This document shows positions 16,847 through 24,441 of a stretch of 64,000 nt of DNA, in pieces. The stretch spans positions 29,273 through 93,272 of the forward strand of contig JADZGB010000001.1 in assembly GCA_020854105.1 (NCBI GenBank), read 5' to 3'. The notes under the pieces were generated by a model. It did no database searches, was not told the origin of the DNA, and saw nothing but the letters and a program-made list of their open reading frames with translations. The position numbers and the translations under genes are program-made. The first letter of the stretch is position 1, and the number at the start of each line of letters is the position of its first letter. The DNA is from Burkholderiales bacterium. GTDB lineage: Bacteria; Pseudomonadota; Gammaproteobacteria; Burkholderiales; SHXO01.

Positions 16847-17161
16847 ATGTCGATGATGCATATCCGCGCCGAACCCTTCACCGCCGGCGAGCGCGTGCGT
16901 GAGTTCGATTGGGACCCCGAAACAGGCGATCTATCCGGCCCGGATGCGCCCTGGGTGCGACAGTGCATCACTGATGCGCTCGACTGCGGCCGGGTCGGTG
17001 CTCACCCCGCACCCTGGAGCATCGCCGTGTCCGACCCGCTGCACTCGCTCAGCGAGATGGCCGCGGTGGTGGGCGCCCAGCACCGGTTGCCGCCTGAGCT
17101 GGCCGCCCACTATCCGAGCCCGCCGGAGTCGGACCCCTCGGACGTCGAGGTGCTGTACTGA
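16847..17161 (+). CDS. Small acidic protein behind the MuF-zincin gene
   Basis: The 104-residue product begins two bases after the MuF stop and shares one base with the next ATG. It is acidic, rich in Asp, Pro and Ser, and cysteine-poor. No family is recognised. Position directly behind a possible toxin-bearing gene makes an immunity role conceivable. It could equally be a structural accessory. Confidence 0.7.
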   Translation: MSMMHIRAEPFTAGERVREFDWDPETGDLSGPDAPWVRQCITDALDCGRVGAHPAPWSIAVSDPLHSLSEMAAVVGAQHRLPPELAAHYPSPPESDPSDVEVLY

Positions 17162-17622
17162 TGGGCAAGGTGGCCGGCATCACCATCGCCGCCCAGACCG
17201 GCCAGCAGGTCGCGCCCAGGCTCGCCCAGCTCGCCGCGCGCCTGGCCGACCTCACCCCGGTCATGGAAGACATTGGCGCGATCCTGGAGCGCAACGTCCA
17301 GGGGCGCTTCGACACCAAGACGGACCCGGCTGGCCGGCCGTGGGCGCCGCTCGCGGCCCGTACCCGGGTCGCCTACGCCAAGGCGAAGGTCGGCGGCAGC
17401 CTGCTCGAGCGCACCCGCATGATGCGCGAGTCGTTCAACAGCCAGGCCGGCAAGGATTTCGTGGTGATCGGCTTCGGCCGCCCCTACGCGGCCTATCACG
17501 AGTTCGGCACCGCCCGCATGCCGCGCCGGGGAATGCTCACCGTCGACCCGCAGACCGGCACGCTGGCCGACGAGGACACCGCCTCGATCCTGGATCTGAT
17601 CCAGTCCTACCTGACGCCCTGA
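17161..17622 (+). CDS. Virion morphogenesis protein (Mu gpG / tail-completion type)
   Basis: The 153-residue protein has the pattern of phage virion morphogenesis proteins: an N-terminal helix, the core RFDTKTDPAGRPWAPLAART and the C-terminal block AAYHEFGTARMPRRG. Such proteins act in head completion or head-tail joining. It is the last plus-strand gene before the opposite-strand island. Confidence 0.88.
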   Translation: MGKVAGITIAAQTGQQVAPRLAQLAARLADLTPVMEDIGAILERNVQGRFDTKTDPAGRPWAPLAARTRVAYAKAKVGGSLLERTRMMRESFNSQAGKDFVVIGFGRPYAAYHEFGTARMPRRGMLTVDPQTGTLADEDTASILDLIQSYLTP

Positions 17623-17734
17623 TCGGGCGCCCCGGGCGCTGACGTACCTTTTCAAGGAACGGCTTTGGCGGCAGCACGCGCGCCCAGGGCCTCGCCATCC
17701 TACCGTCACACCGGACGCCCCGGCGAGCGGGTGC
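17623..17734. other. Convergent gap between late operon and moron island
   Basis: About 110 bases separate the convergent ends of the gpG-like gene and the DUF2628-like gene. A short GC-rich inverted repeat occurs near 17623-17640, but there is no T-run, so I do not call a terminator. Confidence 0.3.
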
Positions 17735-18106
17735 TCAAGCCTGCGGGACGAGCGTCGCCTTGCAGTGCTTGCACACCCGAGCCTCCTTGCGCACGAGCTC
17801 CTTGCAGTCCGGGCAGAGCACGTGGCTGTCCGGGTTGATGGTGAACGCCTGGGCTTGCACCTCTGGCAGCCAGCCCGCCCGCTTCAGATGCGAGCGGTGC
17901 AGTCCGTTGGCGAAGAAGGGGAAGATGAACCAGGCGATACCGCTCGTGACCACCGAGGCGAGGAAGGAAATGACCGCCCAGCCCCAGATTCGCTTGTAGA
18001 GGAACCAGAACACCCCGAAGAACAAGTTCGGCCACGAGAAGCCGACATAGCTCTGTTCCTTCACTCCCGTCTTCGGATCCACGAGAAGCTCGGCTCGCCT
18101 GGACAT
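17735..18106 (-). CDS. Membrane protein with C-terminal zinc ribbon (DUF2628-like), moron
   Basis: The 123-residue protein is encoded against the late operon. Residues about 20-65 contain two membrane segments (SWPNLFFGVFWFLYKRIWGW and a following hydrophobic stretch) in a DUF2628-like arrangement. The C-terminus is a zinc ribbon (CPDCKEL then CKHCKA). GGGAGGA six bases before the ATG is a strong ribosome site. It is not needed for virion assembly by analogy with Mu, so a lysogenic role such as superinfection exclusion is plausible but unproven. Confidence 0.8.
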   Translation of the reverse strand: MSRRAELLVDPKTGVKEQSYVGFSWPNLFFGVFWFLYKRIWGWAVISFLASVVTSGIAWFIFPFFANGLHRSHLKRAGWLPEVQAQAFTINPDSHVLCPDCKELVRKEARVCKHCKATLVPQA

Positions 18107-18166
18107 CGGCTTCCTCCCTGTTGTTGTTGGGCAGCGGCGCGGCCTCGCGATCGTACGCCAGACCCG

Positions 18167-18195
18167 AAAAAAAAGCCCGGATGGGGTGTCCGGGC
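18167..18195 (-). terminator. Intrinsic terminator of the opposite-strand Cys-rich gene
   Basis: Read on the minus strand, a 7-bp stem (GCCCGGA, 7-nt loop, TCCGGGC) is followed by eight T residues. It stands between the Cys-rich gene upstream and the DUF2628-like gene downstream, so the two are probably separate transcripts. Confidence 0.85.
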
Positions 18196-18286
18196 TCGGT
18201 CGCCTGCGGAAGGCACTTTAGCGGCCATATTTCGGGGCGAATGGGGCGATACCACCCCAACCTATGTCTGCCGGCAGTTCCACCCT

Positions 18287-18775
18287 TCAAGTCTGTTTTA
18301 ACGGGGCCTTCGTGACCTCTTGGTCGCTATTGGCGAGGTAAGTCTGCCACGGCCGCACTGGAAAGAGTGGGCAGTCGGTCACTTGGCAGTCGCGAACCGC
18401 GATTCGGGCACTCCCATCTGGGGTGTTCAAGGTGCTGTAGTCCAGCTGCTCCTGTCCGTCGGCAACTGGGCAGCCGACACACCACAAGCAGCGGTTGCGG
18501 ATTGCGACGGCGTGCCGACCCCTGGCCTCGGCGACCCGCTGGGCGTACTCCTGCCGATCCTCCCGCGACATCGGTCTCTTGTGGAAGCCGTCGAACCAGA
18601 GCCAATAGGCCCGCCACCCTAGAGCTTTCGACTTGGGATTGCGCCGCGCTCGGTCAAGCACCCGCATGCGTAGCGGGACTAGCGCTGGCTTTTCCCCCTC
18701 TTTGTAACGCGCTGCGTTTGCCTGAAGTGCTGCGCTCCTCGCGAGCTCGGTCTGCTTGATGCGCTTCTGATCCAC
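18287..18775 (-). CDS. Cys-rich phage protein, moron island
   Basis: The 162-residue protein is basic in its N-terminal two thirds. It then carries a probable zinc-binding block: RCLWCVGC, a spacer, VRDCQVTDCPLFPVRPW. The C-x2-C / VR-x-C-x4-CPL-x-P-x-R pattern recurs in many phage and mobile-element proteins of unknown role. I chose GTG 18775 because AGGAG lies about eight bases upstream. An upstream in-frame ATG would run through a strong hairpin. Function unknown. Confidence 0.75.
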   Translation of the reverse strand: MDQKRIKQTELARSAALQANAARYKEGEKPALVPLRMRVLDRARRNPKSKALGWRAYWLWFDGFHKRPMSREDRQEYAQRVAEARGRHAVAIRNRCLWCVGCPVADGQEQLDYSTLNTPDGSARIAVRDCQVTDCPLFPVRPWQTYLANSDQEVTKAPLKQT

Positions 18776-18794
18776 GTTTGTTCTCCTGAGAAGT

Positions 18795-18822
18795 GACCCC
18801 CGGGGCACATCCCCCGGGGGTC
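18795..18822 (-). promoter_or_regulatory. Strong hairpin in the leader of the Cys-rich moron gene
   Basis: An 11-bp perfect stem (GACCCCCGGGG with its complement, six-base loop) lies 19-46 bases before the GTG start at 18775. No T-run follows on either strand. It may insulate the gene from read-through transcripts of the late operon or act in its leader. Confidence 0.5.
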
Positions 18823-18892
18823 CGACGCCCGCAATGTGCTGCTGGGGGGGCATCGGTGCGCGTGAGCGCACGACTCAGGAGCTACTTGCCTG

Positions 18893-19084
18893 CTACCGGC
18901 CGGGACATCCTCCCGGATCCCGCCACCACTGGGCGGCCGCATCCATCTGCGCATGCAGCTGCGAAAGCAGCGTGGCCAGGTGGTCGCGGCGCACCAGGTG
19001 CAGGCTCTCGTTCATGTGCTCCGGGGTGATCAGATCGACGACGGCCTCCAGGCAACTGAGGCCGTTGTTCAGGACCTCGCGCAC
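18893..19084 (-). CDS. Putative small opposite-strand phage protein
   Basis: From GTG 19084 the frame encodes 63 residues with helical, amphipathic character (CLEAVVDLITPEHMNESLHL, then LATLLSQLHAQMDAAAQWW). It resembles small phage proteins by composition, but there is no clear ribosome site, and the frame extends upstream through unlikely sequence. It would be the promoter-proximal gene of the moron island. Confidence 0.35.
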   Translation of the reverse strand: MREVLNNGLSCLEAVVDLITPEHMNESLHLVRRDHLATLLSQLHAQMDAAAQWWRDPGGCPGR

Positions 19085-19421
19085 GGCGCGGGGCGGCCGG
19101 GGGCTAGCAACCGCACAAAGACGGCCGGCGTATTTCCCCGCTCGCGCGAGGTCTTGTATTAGCCCGACCCCCGGCCTTCGGACGAATGCAGAAGCTCGAA
19201 CCGTCGCGAGGGCCAGAAATGACAAATCCGTGCTGTCGGGCACGGAGGAACCGCTTTGTGAGGGTGTTGCTAGCACCGACGCCGACGATAGCGCGAAGGC
19301 TGGCGTAGGGCAAGCGCTACGGCCCCAGGCTTGGCACAATGCCGGGCGCATCGGGTAGACCTGAAGCACCCGAGCGGGGGGCATCCCTGCGGGCGCGTTC
19401 CAGGCTTGCTATGCTGCGCTG
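19085..19421. other. 337-bp non-coding stretch
   Basis: Frames here are short, shifted and of unlikely composition, and no RNA gene is recognised. Because genes diverge from it (minus strand to the left, plus strand to the right), it probably holds the promoters of the moron island and of the resumed late operon. I cannot point to convincing -35/-10 pairs. Confidence 0.4.
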
Positions 19422-19649
19422 ATGATCACGCTCCCGTACTACCGTTTCCCGGACGGCATGTTCGACGGCCCGGACTATTCCGGCCCCTGGACGGTGATGC
19501 GCTATCGCCCGATGCCCTGCACCCCCGCAGGCGATGTCGTGGTCGACTGCCCGACGCGCGAACAGGCCGATGATCTGGCCGCGAGGCTCAACCAGCTGGG
19601 TGTTGATCTCGCGGCCGCCCGTGAGATGGCAAAGGGATCGCGTCCCTGA
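19422..19649 (+). CDS. Small phage protein, unknown function
   Basis: The 75-residue product has a Tyr/Pro-rich first half (PYYRFPDGMFDGPDYSGPW) and a helical second half (REQADDLAARLNQLGVDLAA). Codon use looks coding, but no ribosome site is evident before the ATG. It resembles small phage proteins that display query-modifying beta hairpins, but no family is assigned. Confidence 0.5.
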   Translation: MITLPYYRFPDGMFDGPDYSGPWTVMRYRPMPCTPAGDVVVDCPTREQADDLAARLNQLGVDLAAAREMAKGSRP

Positions 19650-19726
19650 CCCTCGCCCGGCCCCCCGGTGCCATTCACTATTCACTAGGCCCATTCATTA
19701 GGGCCGCTTAGTCCTCTCTCCTCCCC

Positions 19727-19750
19727 GGTGCCGCCTACGATCGCGGCACC
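19727..19750 (+). promoter_or_regulatory. Hairpin abutting the protease start codon
   Basis: Bases 19727-19734 pair perfectly with 19743-19750 (8 bp, eight-base loop), and the protease ATG follows at 19751 with no gap. A smaller stem (GGCCC/GGGCC, 19688-19705) lies upstream. No SD sequence is visible before this ATG, so the structure may control initiation. Confidence 0.55.
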
Positions 19751-20797
19751 ATGCATCGATCGTTCGCCCTGGGGCTGGTCGCCCTGGCACTCATTCCTGG
19801 CGCTCAAGCCGTCCAGCTGCTCCCTGCAGGCGAGTTCCGCGCTCGCGATGGGCGCCCCGAGAACCTCTCCGCCTGGAAGCTCGACGCGGCTACTGCCGCC
19901 GCACTGATCGAGCGCGTACGCGCCCGTGCCACCCGCCCGGTCGTCGACTACGAGCACCAGAGCCTGCACGCGGAAAAGAACGGCCAGGCCGCCCCGGCGG
20001 CCGGCTGGATCGACCCGGCGAGCCTGCAGTGGCGCGAGGGTCAGGGCCTGTTCGCCCGCGTCGAGTGGACCGAGCGCGCCGCCGCGATGATCGCCGCCGG
20101 TGAGTACCGCTACCTCTCCCCGGTGCTGCTCTTCGACAAGCGCACCGGCGTGGTGGTCGACCTGCTCATGGCCGCGGTGACAAACACCCCGGCGATCGAC
20201 GGCATGGACGAAGTCACCCTGCGCGCGGCCGCGCGCTACCTACCCGAGGAGTCTGCCGTGGATCGCACCAAGTTGATTGCCGCCCTGGGCCTCAAAGCCG
20301 AGGCCACCGACACCGAGATCGAGGCCGCGATTGCGGCGCTCAACACCAGCGCCAAGCAGATCGACGATCTGCAGACGCAGCTCGCGGCGCTGAAGACGGC
20401 CACCCCCGACCCGTCGAAGTTCGTGCCGGTCGAGACGATGCGCGATCTGCAGACGCAGCTCGCCGCGCTCTCCGCCCGGATCACCGGCAGCGAGGTCGAC
20501 CAGGTCGTGAGCCAGGCGCTGACCGACGGCAAGCTGCTGCCGGCCCAGGAAGCCTGGGCGCGCGAGCTGGGCGCGAAGGACCTGGCCGCGCTCAAGTCGT
20601 ACCTGGACAAGACGCCGGCGATCGCCGCACTGCGTGGCACTCAGACCCAGGGCAAGGCGCCCGGGGACGATCCCAAGGGGGAGGCTCTGAGCGATATGGA
20701 GCGCGCGGTGTGCCGGAACATGGGCCTGAAACCCGAGGCGTTCCGCGCCGCGCAGCTGCAGATCTCCCAGGAGCGCGCGGAAGCCGCTGCCGCCTGA
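19751..20797 (+). CDS. Prohead protease / scaffold precursor (Mu gpI-like)
   Basis: The 348-residue protein belongs to the Mu I protease family. The N-terminal half carries the family blocks VQLLPAGEFRARDGRP, VVDYEHQSLHA and GWIDPASLQWREGQGL. The C-terminal half is a helical scaffold. It cleaves scaffold and head proteins during capsid maturation. The hydrophobic first 20 residues look like a signal peptide but align with the normal family start. A nested in-frame start for the scaffold is listed separately. Confidence 0.9.
   Translation: MHRSFALGLVALALIPGAQAVQLLPAGEFRARDGRPENLSAWKLDAATAAALIERVRARATRPVVDYEHQSLHAEKNGQAAPAAGWIDPASLQWREGQGLFARVEWTERAAAMIAAGEYRYLSPVLLFDKRTGVVVDLLMAAVTNTPAIDGMDEVTLRAAARYLPEESAVDRTKLIAALGLKAEATDTEIEAAIAALNTSAKQIDDLQTQLAALKTATPDPSKFVPVETMRDLQTQLAALSARITGSEVDQVVSQALTDGKLLPAQEAWARELGAKDLAALKSYLDKTPAIAALRGTQTQGKAPGDDPKGEALSDMERAVCRNMGLKPEAFRAAQLQISQERAEAAAA
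20258..20797 (+). CDS. Nested scaffold protein (Mu gpZ-like), internal start
   Basis: A GTG at 20258, in frame with the protease gene, is preceded by GAGGAG with six bases between. It falls exactly at the boundary between the protease half and the coiled-coil scaffold half. In Mu the scaffold gpZ is made from an internal start in gene I, and this arrangement matches. The product would have 179 residues, mostly helical. Confidence 0.7.
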   Translation: MDRTKLIAALGLKAEATDTEIEAAIAALNTSAKQIDDLQTQLAALKTATPDPSKFVPVETMRDLQTQLAALSARITGSEVDQVVSQALTDGKLLPAQEAWARELGAKDLAALKSYLDKTPAIAALRGTQTQGKAPGDDPKGEALSDMERAVCRNMGLKPEAFRAAQLQISQERAEAAAA

Positions 20798-20842
20798 GCG
20801 CCGCCCCCAGCACACCCACATTTCCAGTAGAGGAGTCCGCCC

Positions 20843-21250
20843 GTGGCCGCACTTTCCGCCGACCGAGGCACGCCGAAGCGCGATGCCGCGCAGTTCAGCT
20901 TTCCGCAAGCCACCAACACGGTGATCTACGCCGGTGCGCTGGTCATGCTCAACGCCTCCGGCTACGCCACGCCAGGGGCCACCGCGACCGGCCAGAAGTG
21001 CGTGGGGGTGGCCGAGGCGCGCAGCAACAACAACCCCGGCGCCAACGGCGCGCAGAGCGTGCGTGTGCGCCGCGGCTGCTTCCGCTTCGCCAACTCCGCC
21101 AGCGGTGATGCCATCGCATTGGCCGACGTGGGCGCCGACTGCTACATCGTCGACGATCAGACGGTGGCCAAGACCAACGGATCGAGTACGCGCTCGATCT
21201 GCGGGAAGGTCCGCGACGTCGACGCCGACGGCGTCTGGGTCGAGATCTGA
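20843..21250 (+). CDS. Head decoration/cement-like protein
   Basis: The 135-residue product starts at GTG 20843 and is mostly beta-strand. VIYAGALVMLNASGYATPG, CVGVAEARSNNNPGANG and VRVRRGCFRFANS resemble capsid cement proteins (DUF2190-like). Its position between protease and major capsid gene supports a head role. Confidence 0.7.
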   Translation: MAALSADRGTPKRDAAQFSFPQATNTVIYAGALVMLNASGYATPGATATGQKCVGVAEARSNNNPGANGAQSVRVRRGCFRFANSASGDAIALADVGADCYIVDDQTVAKTNGSSTRSICGKVRDVDADGVWVEI

Positions 21251-21310
21251 TCGCACGCGCGCCGCCCGCAACCGCAACCCTTCATCCCAGATGCCGTAGG
21301 AGTCGACTCC

Positions 21311-22186
21311 ATGATCGTCAACCAGCAGTCCCTGCAGACCATGTTCGTGGCGTTCAGGGCCGCCTTCAACGAAGGTTTCCGCGGTGTGTCGCCGCAGTGG
21401 AGCCAGGTCGCCACCCTGGTGCCCTCGACCACGCGGATCGAGGAGTACGGTTGGATCGGCCAGTTCCCCAAGCTGCGCGAGTGGATCGGCGATCGCCAGG
21501 TGAAGGCGCTCTCGCAGTTCGGCTACACCATCCGCAATAAGGACTACGAGTCCACCATCGCGGTCGATCGCAACGACATCAACGATGACCGTTACGGCAT
21601 CTACAACCCGCTGTTTCAGGAGATGGGCTTCGCCGCGGCCACGCATCCCGACGAGCTGGTGTTCGCCCTGCTCGCCGCTGGTTTCGCCACGGCCTGCTAC
21701 GACGGTCAGTACTTCTTCGACTCCGACCACCCGGTGGGCAGCGGTACGGTGAGCAACACCGGCGGCGGCTCCGGCGCCCCGTGGTTCCTGCTCGACACGC
21801 GCCGGGCGTTGAAGCCGCTGATCTACCAGCAGCGCGCGCCCTACAACCTGGTGAGCATGCAATCCGACCAGGATGAAGCGGTGTTCATGCGCCGTGAATT
21901 CCGCTACGGCGTCGACGGGCGCGGCAACGTCGGCTTCGGCTTCTGGCAGATGGCCTATGGCAGCAAGCAGACGCTCAGCATGGACAACTACGTCGCCGCG
22001 CGCGCCGCGATGATGAGCTACCAGAGCGACGAGGGCCGGCCGCTGGGCATCGCGCCGAATCTGCTGGTGGTCGGATCGGCCAACGAAAAGGCCGCGAAGG
22101 ACTGCACGCTCGCCGAGCGCCAGGCCAGCGGCGCGGACAACGTCATGCGCGGCACCGCCCAGGTGCTGGTGGTGCCTTACCTGTAA
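21311..22186 (+). CDS. Major capsid protein (Mu gpT-like)
   Basis: The 291-residue protein has the Mu-like major head subunit pattern: MIVNQQSLQTMFVAFRAAF at the start, EEYGWIGQFPKLREWIGDR, then YDGQYFFDSDHPVG, and a C-terminal TAQVLVVPYL. Length is close to gpT (305). GGAG lies about ten bases before the ATG. It assembles the T=7 type capsid shell. Confidence 0.93.
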   Translation: MIVNQQSLQTMFVAFRAAFNEGFRGVSPQWSQVATLVPSTTRIEEYGWIGQFPKLREWIGDRQVKALSQFGYTIRNKDYESTIAVDRNDINDDRYGIYNPLFQEMGFAAATHPDELVFALLAAGFATACYDGQYFFDSDHPVGSGTVSNTGGGSGAPWFLLDTRRALKPLIYQQRAPYNLVSMQSDQDEAVFMRREFRYGVDGRGNVGFGFWQMAYGSKQTLSMDNYVAARAAMMSYQSDEGRPLGIAPNLLVVGSANEKAAKDCTLAERQASGADNVMRGTAQVLVVPYL

Positions 22187-22235
22187 CGCTCCCCTTCACG
22201 AGGCGGCGGCGCCCACGCGCCGCCTTCGCACGCAC

Positions 22236-23075
22236 ATGCACGATTTCACCAAGACGCCCCGGCTGCGCGAGTTCCGGGGCTGGCTCATCCCCGCCGGCGC
22301 GGACGAGGACTACCACCAGCAGAACGGCCTGGTCAACGAGCGGCGCACGCACGTGCCGGCGTACCGGGAAGAGGTGCATGCCGACGGCGTCGAGGTCGAG
22401 GCGACCATGCGCTACACCTCGCAGCAGAAGGGCGTGTCGGCGATTGCCTTCGCGCTGGGCGACAAGCGCTACGTGGCCGGCTACGACGCGGGCGCGCAGC
22501 GCTTCTTCGTCGGCACGCTGGGCGCGGACGGCTCCATCAGCGCGGAGGCGATCGCCGAGCACGCGTTCACGCAGACGCAGGTCTTCTCGCTGCAGGCGCG
22601 CCTGGGCGCCGCGCTCGAGCTCAAGGCGCTCGATCACACGCTCACGCACCCGCTGCCGGCCCCGGCGCGCAACGCGCTCGCCGGCGTGCTGGTCACCGGC
22701 GTCTCCGGCACGCACTCCATCCACATCCAGAAGTTCGACCCGAAGGGACTGACCGTGACCAACCCGACCGAGCCGACCGAGCCGACCGAGCCGACGGAGC
22801 CGACCGAACCCACCGAGCCGACGGAGCCGACCGAACCCACCGAGCCGACCGAACCGACGCAGCCGACTGAACCGACCGAGCCCACCGAGCCGCCGCCTGC
22901 GACGCCCGGCCTGAGCGCGGCCGACCAGGTGCAGCTGCGCGCCACCTCGATCGACCTGGCCATCCGCCTGGCGCACATCGCGCAGCTGGGCACGGCCGGG
23001 CAGCCGGCAGCGACGAAGGCGACGGTCCTGCAGCTCGCCGGCGAGCTCGCCGACTGGATCTACCGCGCGAGCTAG
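22236..23075 (+). CDS. Head-tail region protein with Pro-Thr-Glu repeat linker
   Basis: The 279-residue protein has an N-terminal globular domain (about 1-170), a linker of 14 Pro-Thr-Glu/Gln units (about 177-218) and a short C-terminal helical domain. The N-terminal region contains RGWLIPAGADEDYHQQNGLV. It lies between capsid and DUF1320 genes. The extended acidic linker suggests two domains held apart, perhaps on the virion surface. No family is named with confidence. Confidence 0.75.
   Translation: MHDFTKTPRLREFRGWLIPAGADEDYHQQNGLVNERRTHVPAYREEVHADGVEVEATMRYTSQQKGVSAIAFALGDKRYVAGYDAGAQRFFVGTLGADGSISAEAIAEHAFTQTQVFSLQARLGAALELKALDHTLTHPLPAPARNALAGVLVTGVSGTHSIHIQKFDPKGLTVTNPTEPTEPTEPTEPTEPTEPTEPTEPTEPTEPTQPTEPTEPTEPPPATPGLSAADQVQLRATSIDLAIRLAHIAQLGTAGQPAATKATVLQLAGELADWIYRAS
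22764..22889 (+). repeat. 14 tandem 9-bp units encoding Pro-Thr-Glu
   Basis: Fourteen consecutive 9-bp units based on CCGACCGAG encode thirteen PTE and one PTQ triplets. Third positions vary (ACC/ACG, GAG/GAA), showing that the array is partly diverged. Unit length keeps the frame, so copy-number change would only lengthen or shorten the linker. Confidence 0.95.
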
Positions 23076-23080
23076 GTCCG

Positions 23081-23317
23081 ATGCTGTGCACCGAGCGTCA
23101 AGCCCAGGACAAGCGGTGCGTATCCGCAGAGCGTAGGTGTTGCGGCGCGGCCTGCATGGGCTGGATCTGGATCGACGCGTCGACAACGATCCCCGAGAAG
23201 GACTGGCGTGGTGCCTGTGGGCTGGTGCACGCGCGGCCTACTCGGGATCCGGAGGCCGCGGCGCTCAGGCAAGCGGCACCGACCGAGAGCGTGCCGCGGC
23301 GAGTATCAGCGTTGTGA
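23081..23317 (+). CDS. Cys-rich small phage protein
   Basis: The 78-residue product has CTER, KRCVSAERRCCGAACMGWIW and GACGLVHARP, matching a recurrent phage pattern (C, C, CMxW, YCGL-like) of small proteins encoded among head-tail genes. The pattern may bind metal. It starts five bases after the preceding stop. Confidence 0.6.
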   Translation: MLCTERQAQDKRCVSAERRCCGAACMGWIWIDASTTIPEKDWRGACGLVHARPTRDPEAAALRQAAPTESVPRRVSAL

Positions 23318-23334
23318 AACGAGGAGCAGAGCAC

Positions 23335-23544
23335 ATGGCACGAAAGGACAAGGTTGACGAGGAGCAGCAGCAGGCGCGCCGCTTCATTCGCGTGCGCGCG
23401 CCAGGCGGGTCGTTCTGGCGGGCAGGGCGGCACTTCACCCGCGAGCCGGTGGAGATCGACCTGACGGATCTGTCCGAGGAGCAGCTGCTCGCGATCACCG
23501 GCGAGAGCCGGCTCGCGGTCGAAGGTCCTTTCGACGACGCGTAA
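23335..23544 (+). CDS. Mu gp35/HI1506-like small virion-region protein
   Basis: A 69-residue protein with GAGGAG about nine bases upstream. The core FIRVRAPGGSFWRAGRHF followed by an acidic LTDLSEEQLLAI segment resembles the small FluMu-type protein before the DUF1320 gene. Function unknown. Confidence 0.7.
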   Translation: MARKDKVDEEQQQARRFIRVRAPGGSFWRAGRHFTREPVEIDLTDLSEEQLLAITGESRLAVEGPFDDA

Positions 23545-23561
23545 CCGGTCGCTGAGCATCC

Positions 23562-23987
23562 ATGCCCTACTGCACGCAGCAGGACCTGATCGATGAGTTC
23601 GGTGAGCTGGAGATGATTCAGCTCACCGATCGCGCCGTGCCGCCGGCCGGCACCATCGACACGGTCGTGCTCGATCGCGCGATCGCGCGGGCGGACGCCG
23701 AGATCGATACCTATCTCGCCGGGCGCCATCGCCTGCCACTGGCAAGCGTCCCGCGCGTGCTGGTGGGCTGGGCCTGCGATCTCACCAGGTTCTACCTCTA
23801 CGGCAACGGCGCACCGGACATCGTGACCGACCGGCACAAGGGTGTCATGCGCTCGCTCGAGCACATCGCGCTCGGCAAGCTGAGCCTGGGCCTGGACGTC
23901 GACCAGGCCCCCGTGCCCACCGGCGACGCCGTCCAGTTCGAGGGCGGGCAGCGCGTGTTCGCGCGCGAGAGCCTGGACGCGGAATGA
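23562..23987 (+). CDS. DUF1320 head-tail connector protein (Mu gp36-like)
   Basis: The 141-residue protein matches DUF1320: YCTQQDLIDEFGELEMIQLT at the start and ARADAEIDTYLAGRHRLPL in the middle. This family sits at the head-tail interface. It overlaps the next gene by four bases. Confidence 0.92.
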   Translation: MPYCTQQDLIDEFGELEMIQLTDRAVPPAGTIDTVVLDRAIARADAEIDTYLAGRHRLPLASVPRVLVGWACDLTRFYLYGNGAPDIVTDRHKGVMRSLEHIALGKLSLGLDVDQAPVPTGDAVQFEGGQRVFARESLDAE

Positions 23988-24430
23988 TCGTCGACTACCT
24001 CATGGCCGAGCAGGCGATCATCGAGCGGCTGCGGGCGCAGCTCACCGAGCTGCGCGCGGTGTACGCGGTGGCTGATACCGCCACGCTCACCGAGGCCCAG
24101 CAGCAGACGCCCAACGCGCAAGTGTTTTATCACCGCGACGTGGTCGATTCCCCGCCCGGTGGGCAGCGCGGCCAGGGCCGCGCGCAGCTGGTGCATCAGA
24201 TCTTCTGCGTGGTGCTGGCAGTGCGCAACGTGCGCGATGTGCGCGGAGGCACCGGCGCGCGCAACGAGGCCGGGCCGATCCTCACCCGGATCATCCAGGC
24301 GCTCGCCGGCTGGAAGCCCAGCGAGCACCACGATGCGCTGCGCCGCGTGACTCCCCCGATCGCGGTGGCCTACGAGACCGGCTTTCGCTACTACCCGCTC
24401 GCATTCGACGCGACGCTGGTGACGGTATGA
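23984..24430 (+). CDS. Tail terminator-like protein (Mu gp37 family)
   Basis: The 148-residue product follows the DUF1320 gene, as in Mu-like phages. It has an N-terminal helix (EQAIIERLRAQLTELRAVYA) and beta strands ending in YYPLAFDATLVTV. Members of this family cap the tail tube. Confidence 0.85.
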   Translation: MIVDYLMAEQAIIERLRAQLTELRAVYAVADTATLTEAQQQTPNAQVFYHRDVVDSPPGGQRGQGRAQLVHQIFCVVLAVRNVRDVRGGTGARNEAGPILTRIIQALAGWKPSEHHDALRRVTPPIAVAYETGFRYYPLAFDATLVTV

Positions 24431-24441
24431 GGAGCAGCGCG

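Noticed and set aside
19104..19313. Small minus-strand ORF in the gap before the late operon resumes
   Set aside because: Composition is unlike a protein, no ribosome site is present, and no neighbouring overlap supports it.
19751..19815. Signal peptide on the prohead protease
   Set aside because: The first 20 residues look like a secretion signal, but the following QLLPAGEFRARDGRP block is the normal start of Mu I-type proteases and export makes no sense for a capsid protease.
20240..21862. Long minus-strand open frame across the protease and capsid genes
   Set aside because: It spans several plus-strand genes with recognised families and has shadow-like composition.
22764..22889. CRISPR-like short repeat array
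   Set aside because: The units are contiguous 9-mers without spacers and encode a Pro-Thr-Glu linker.
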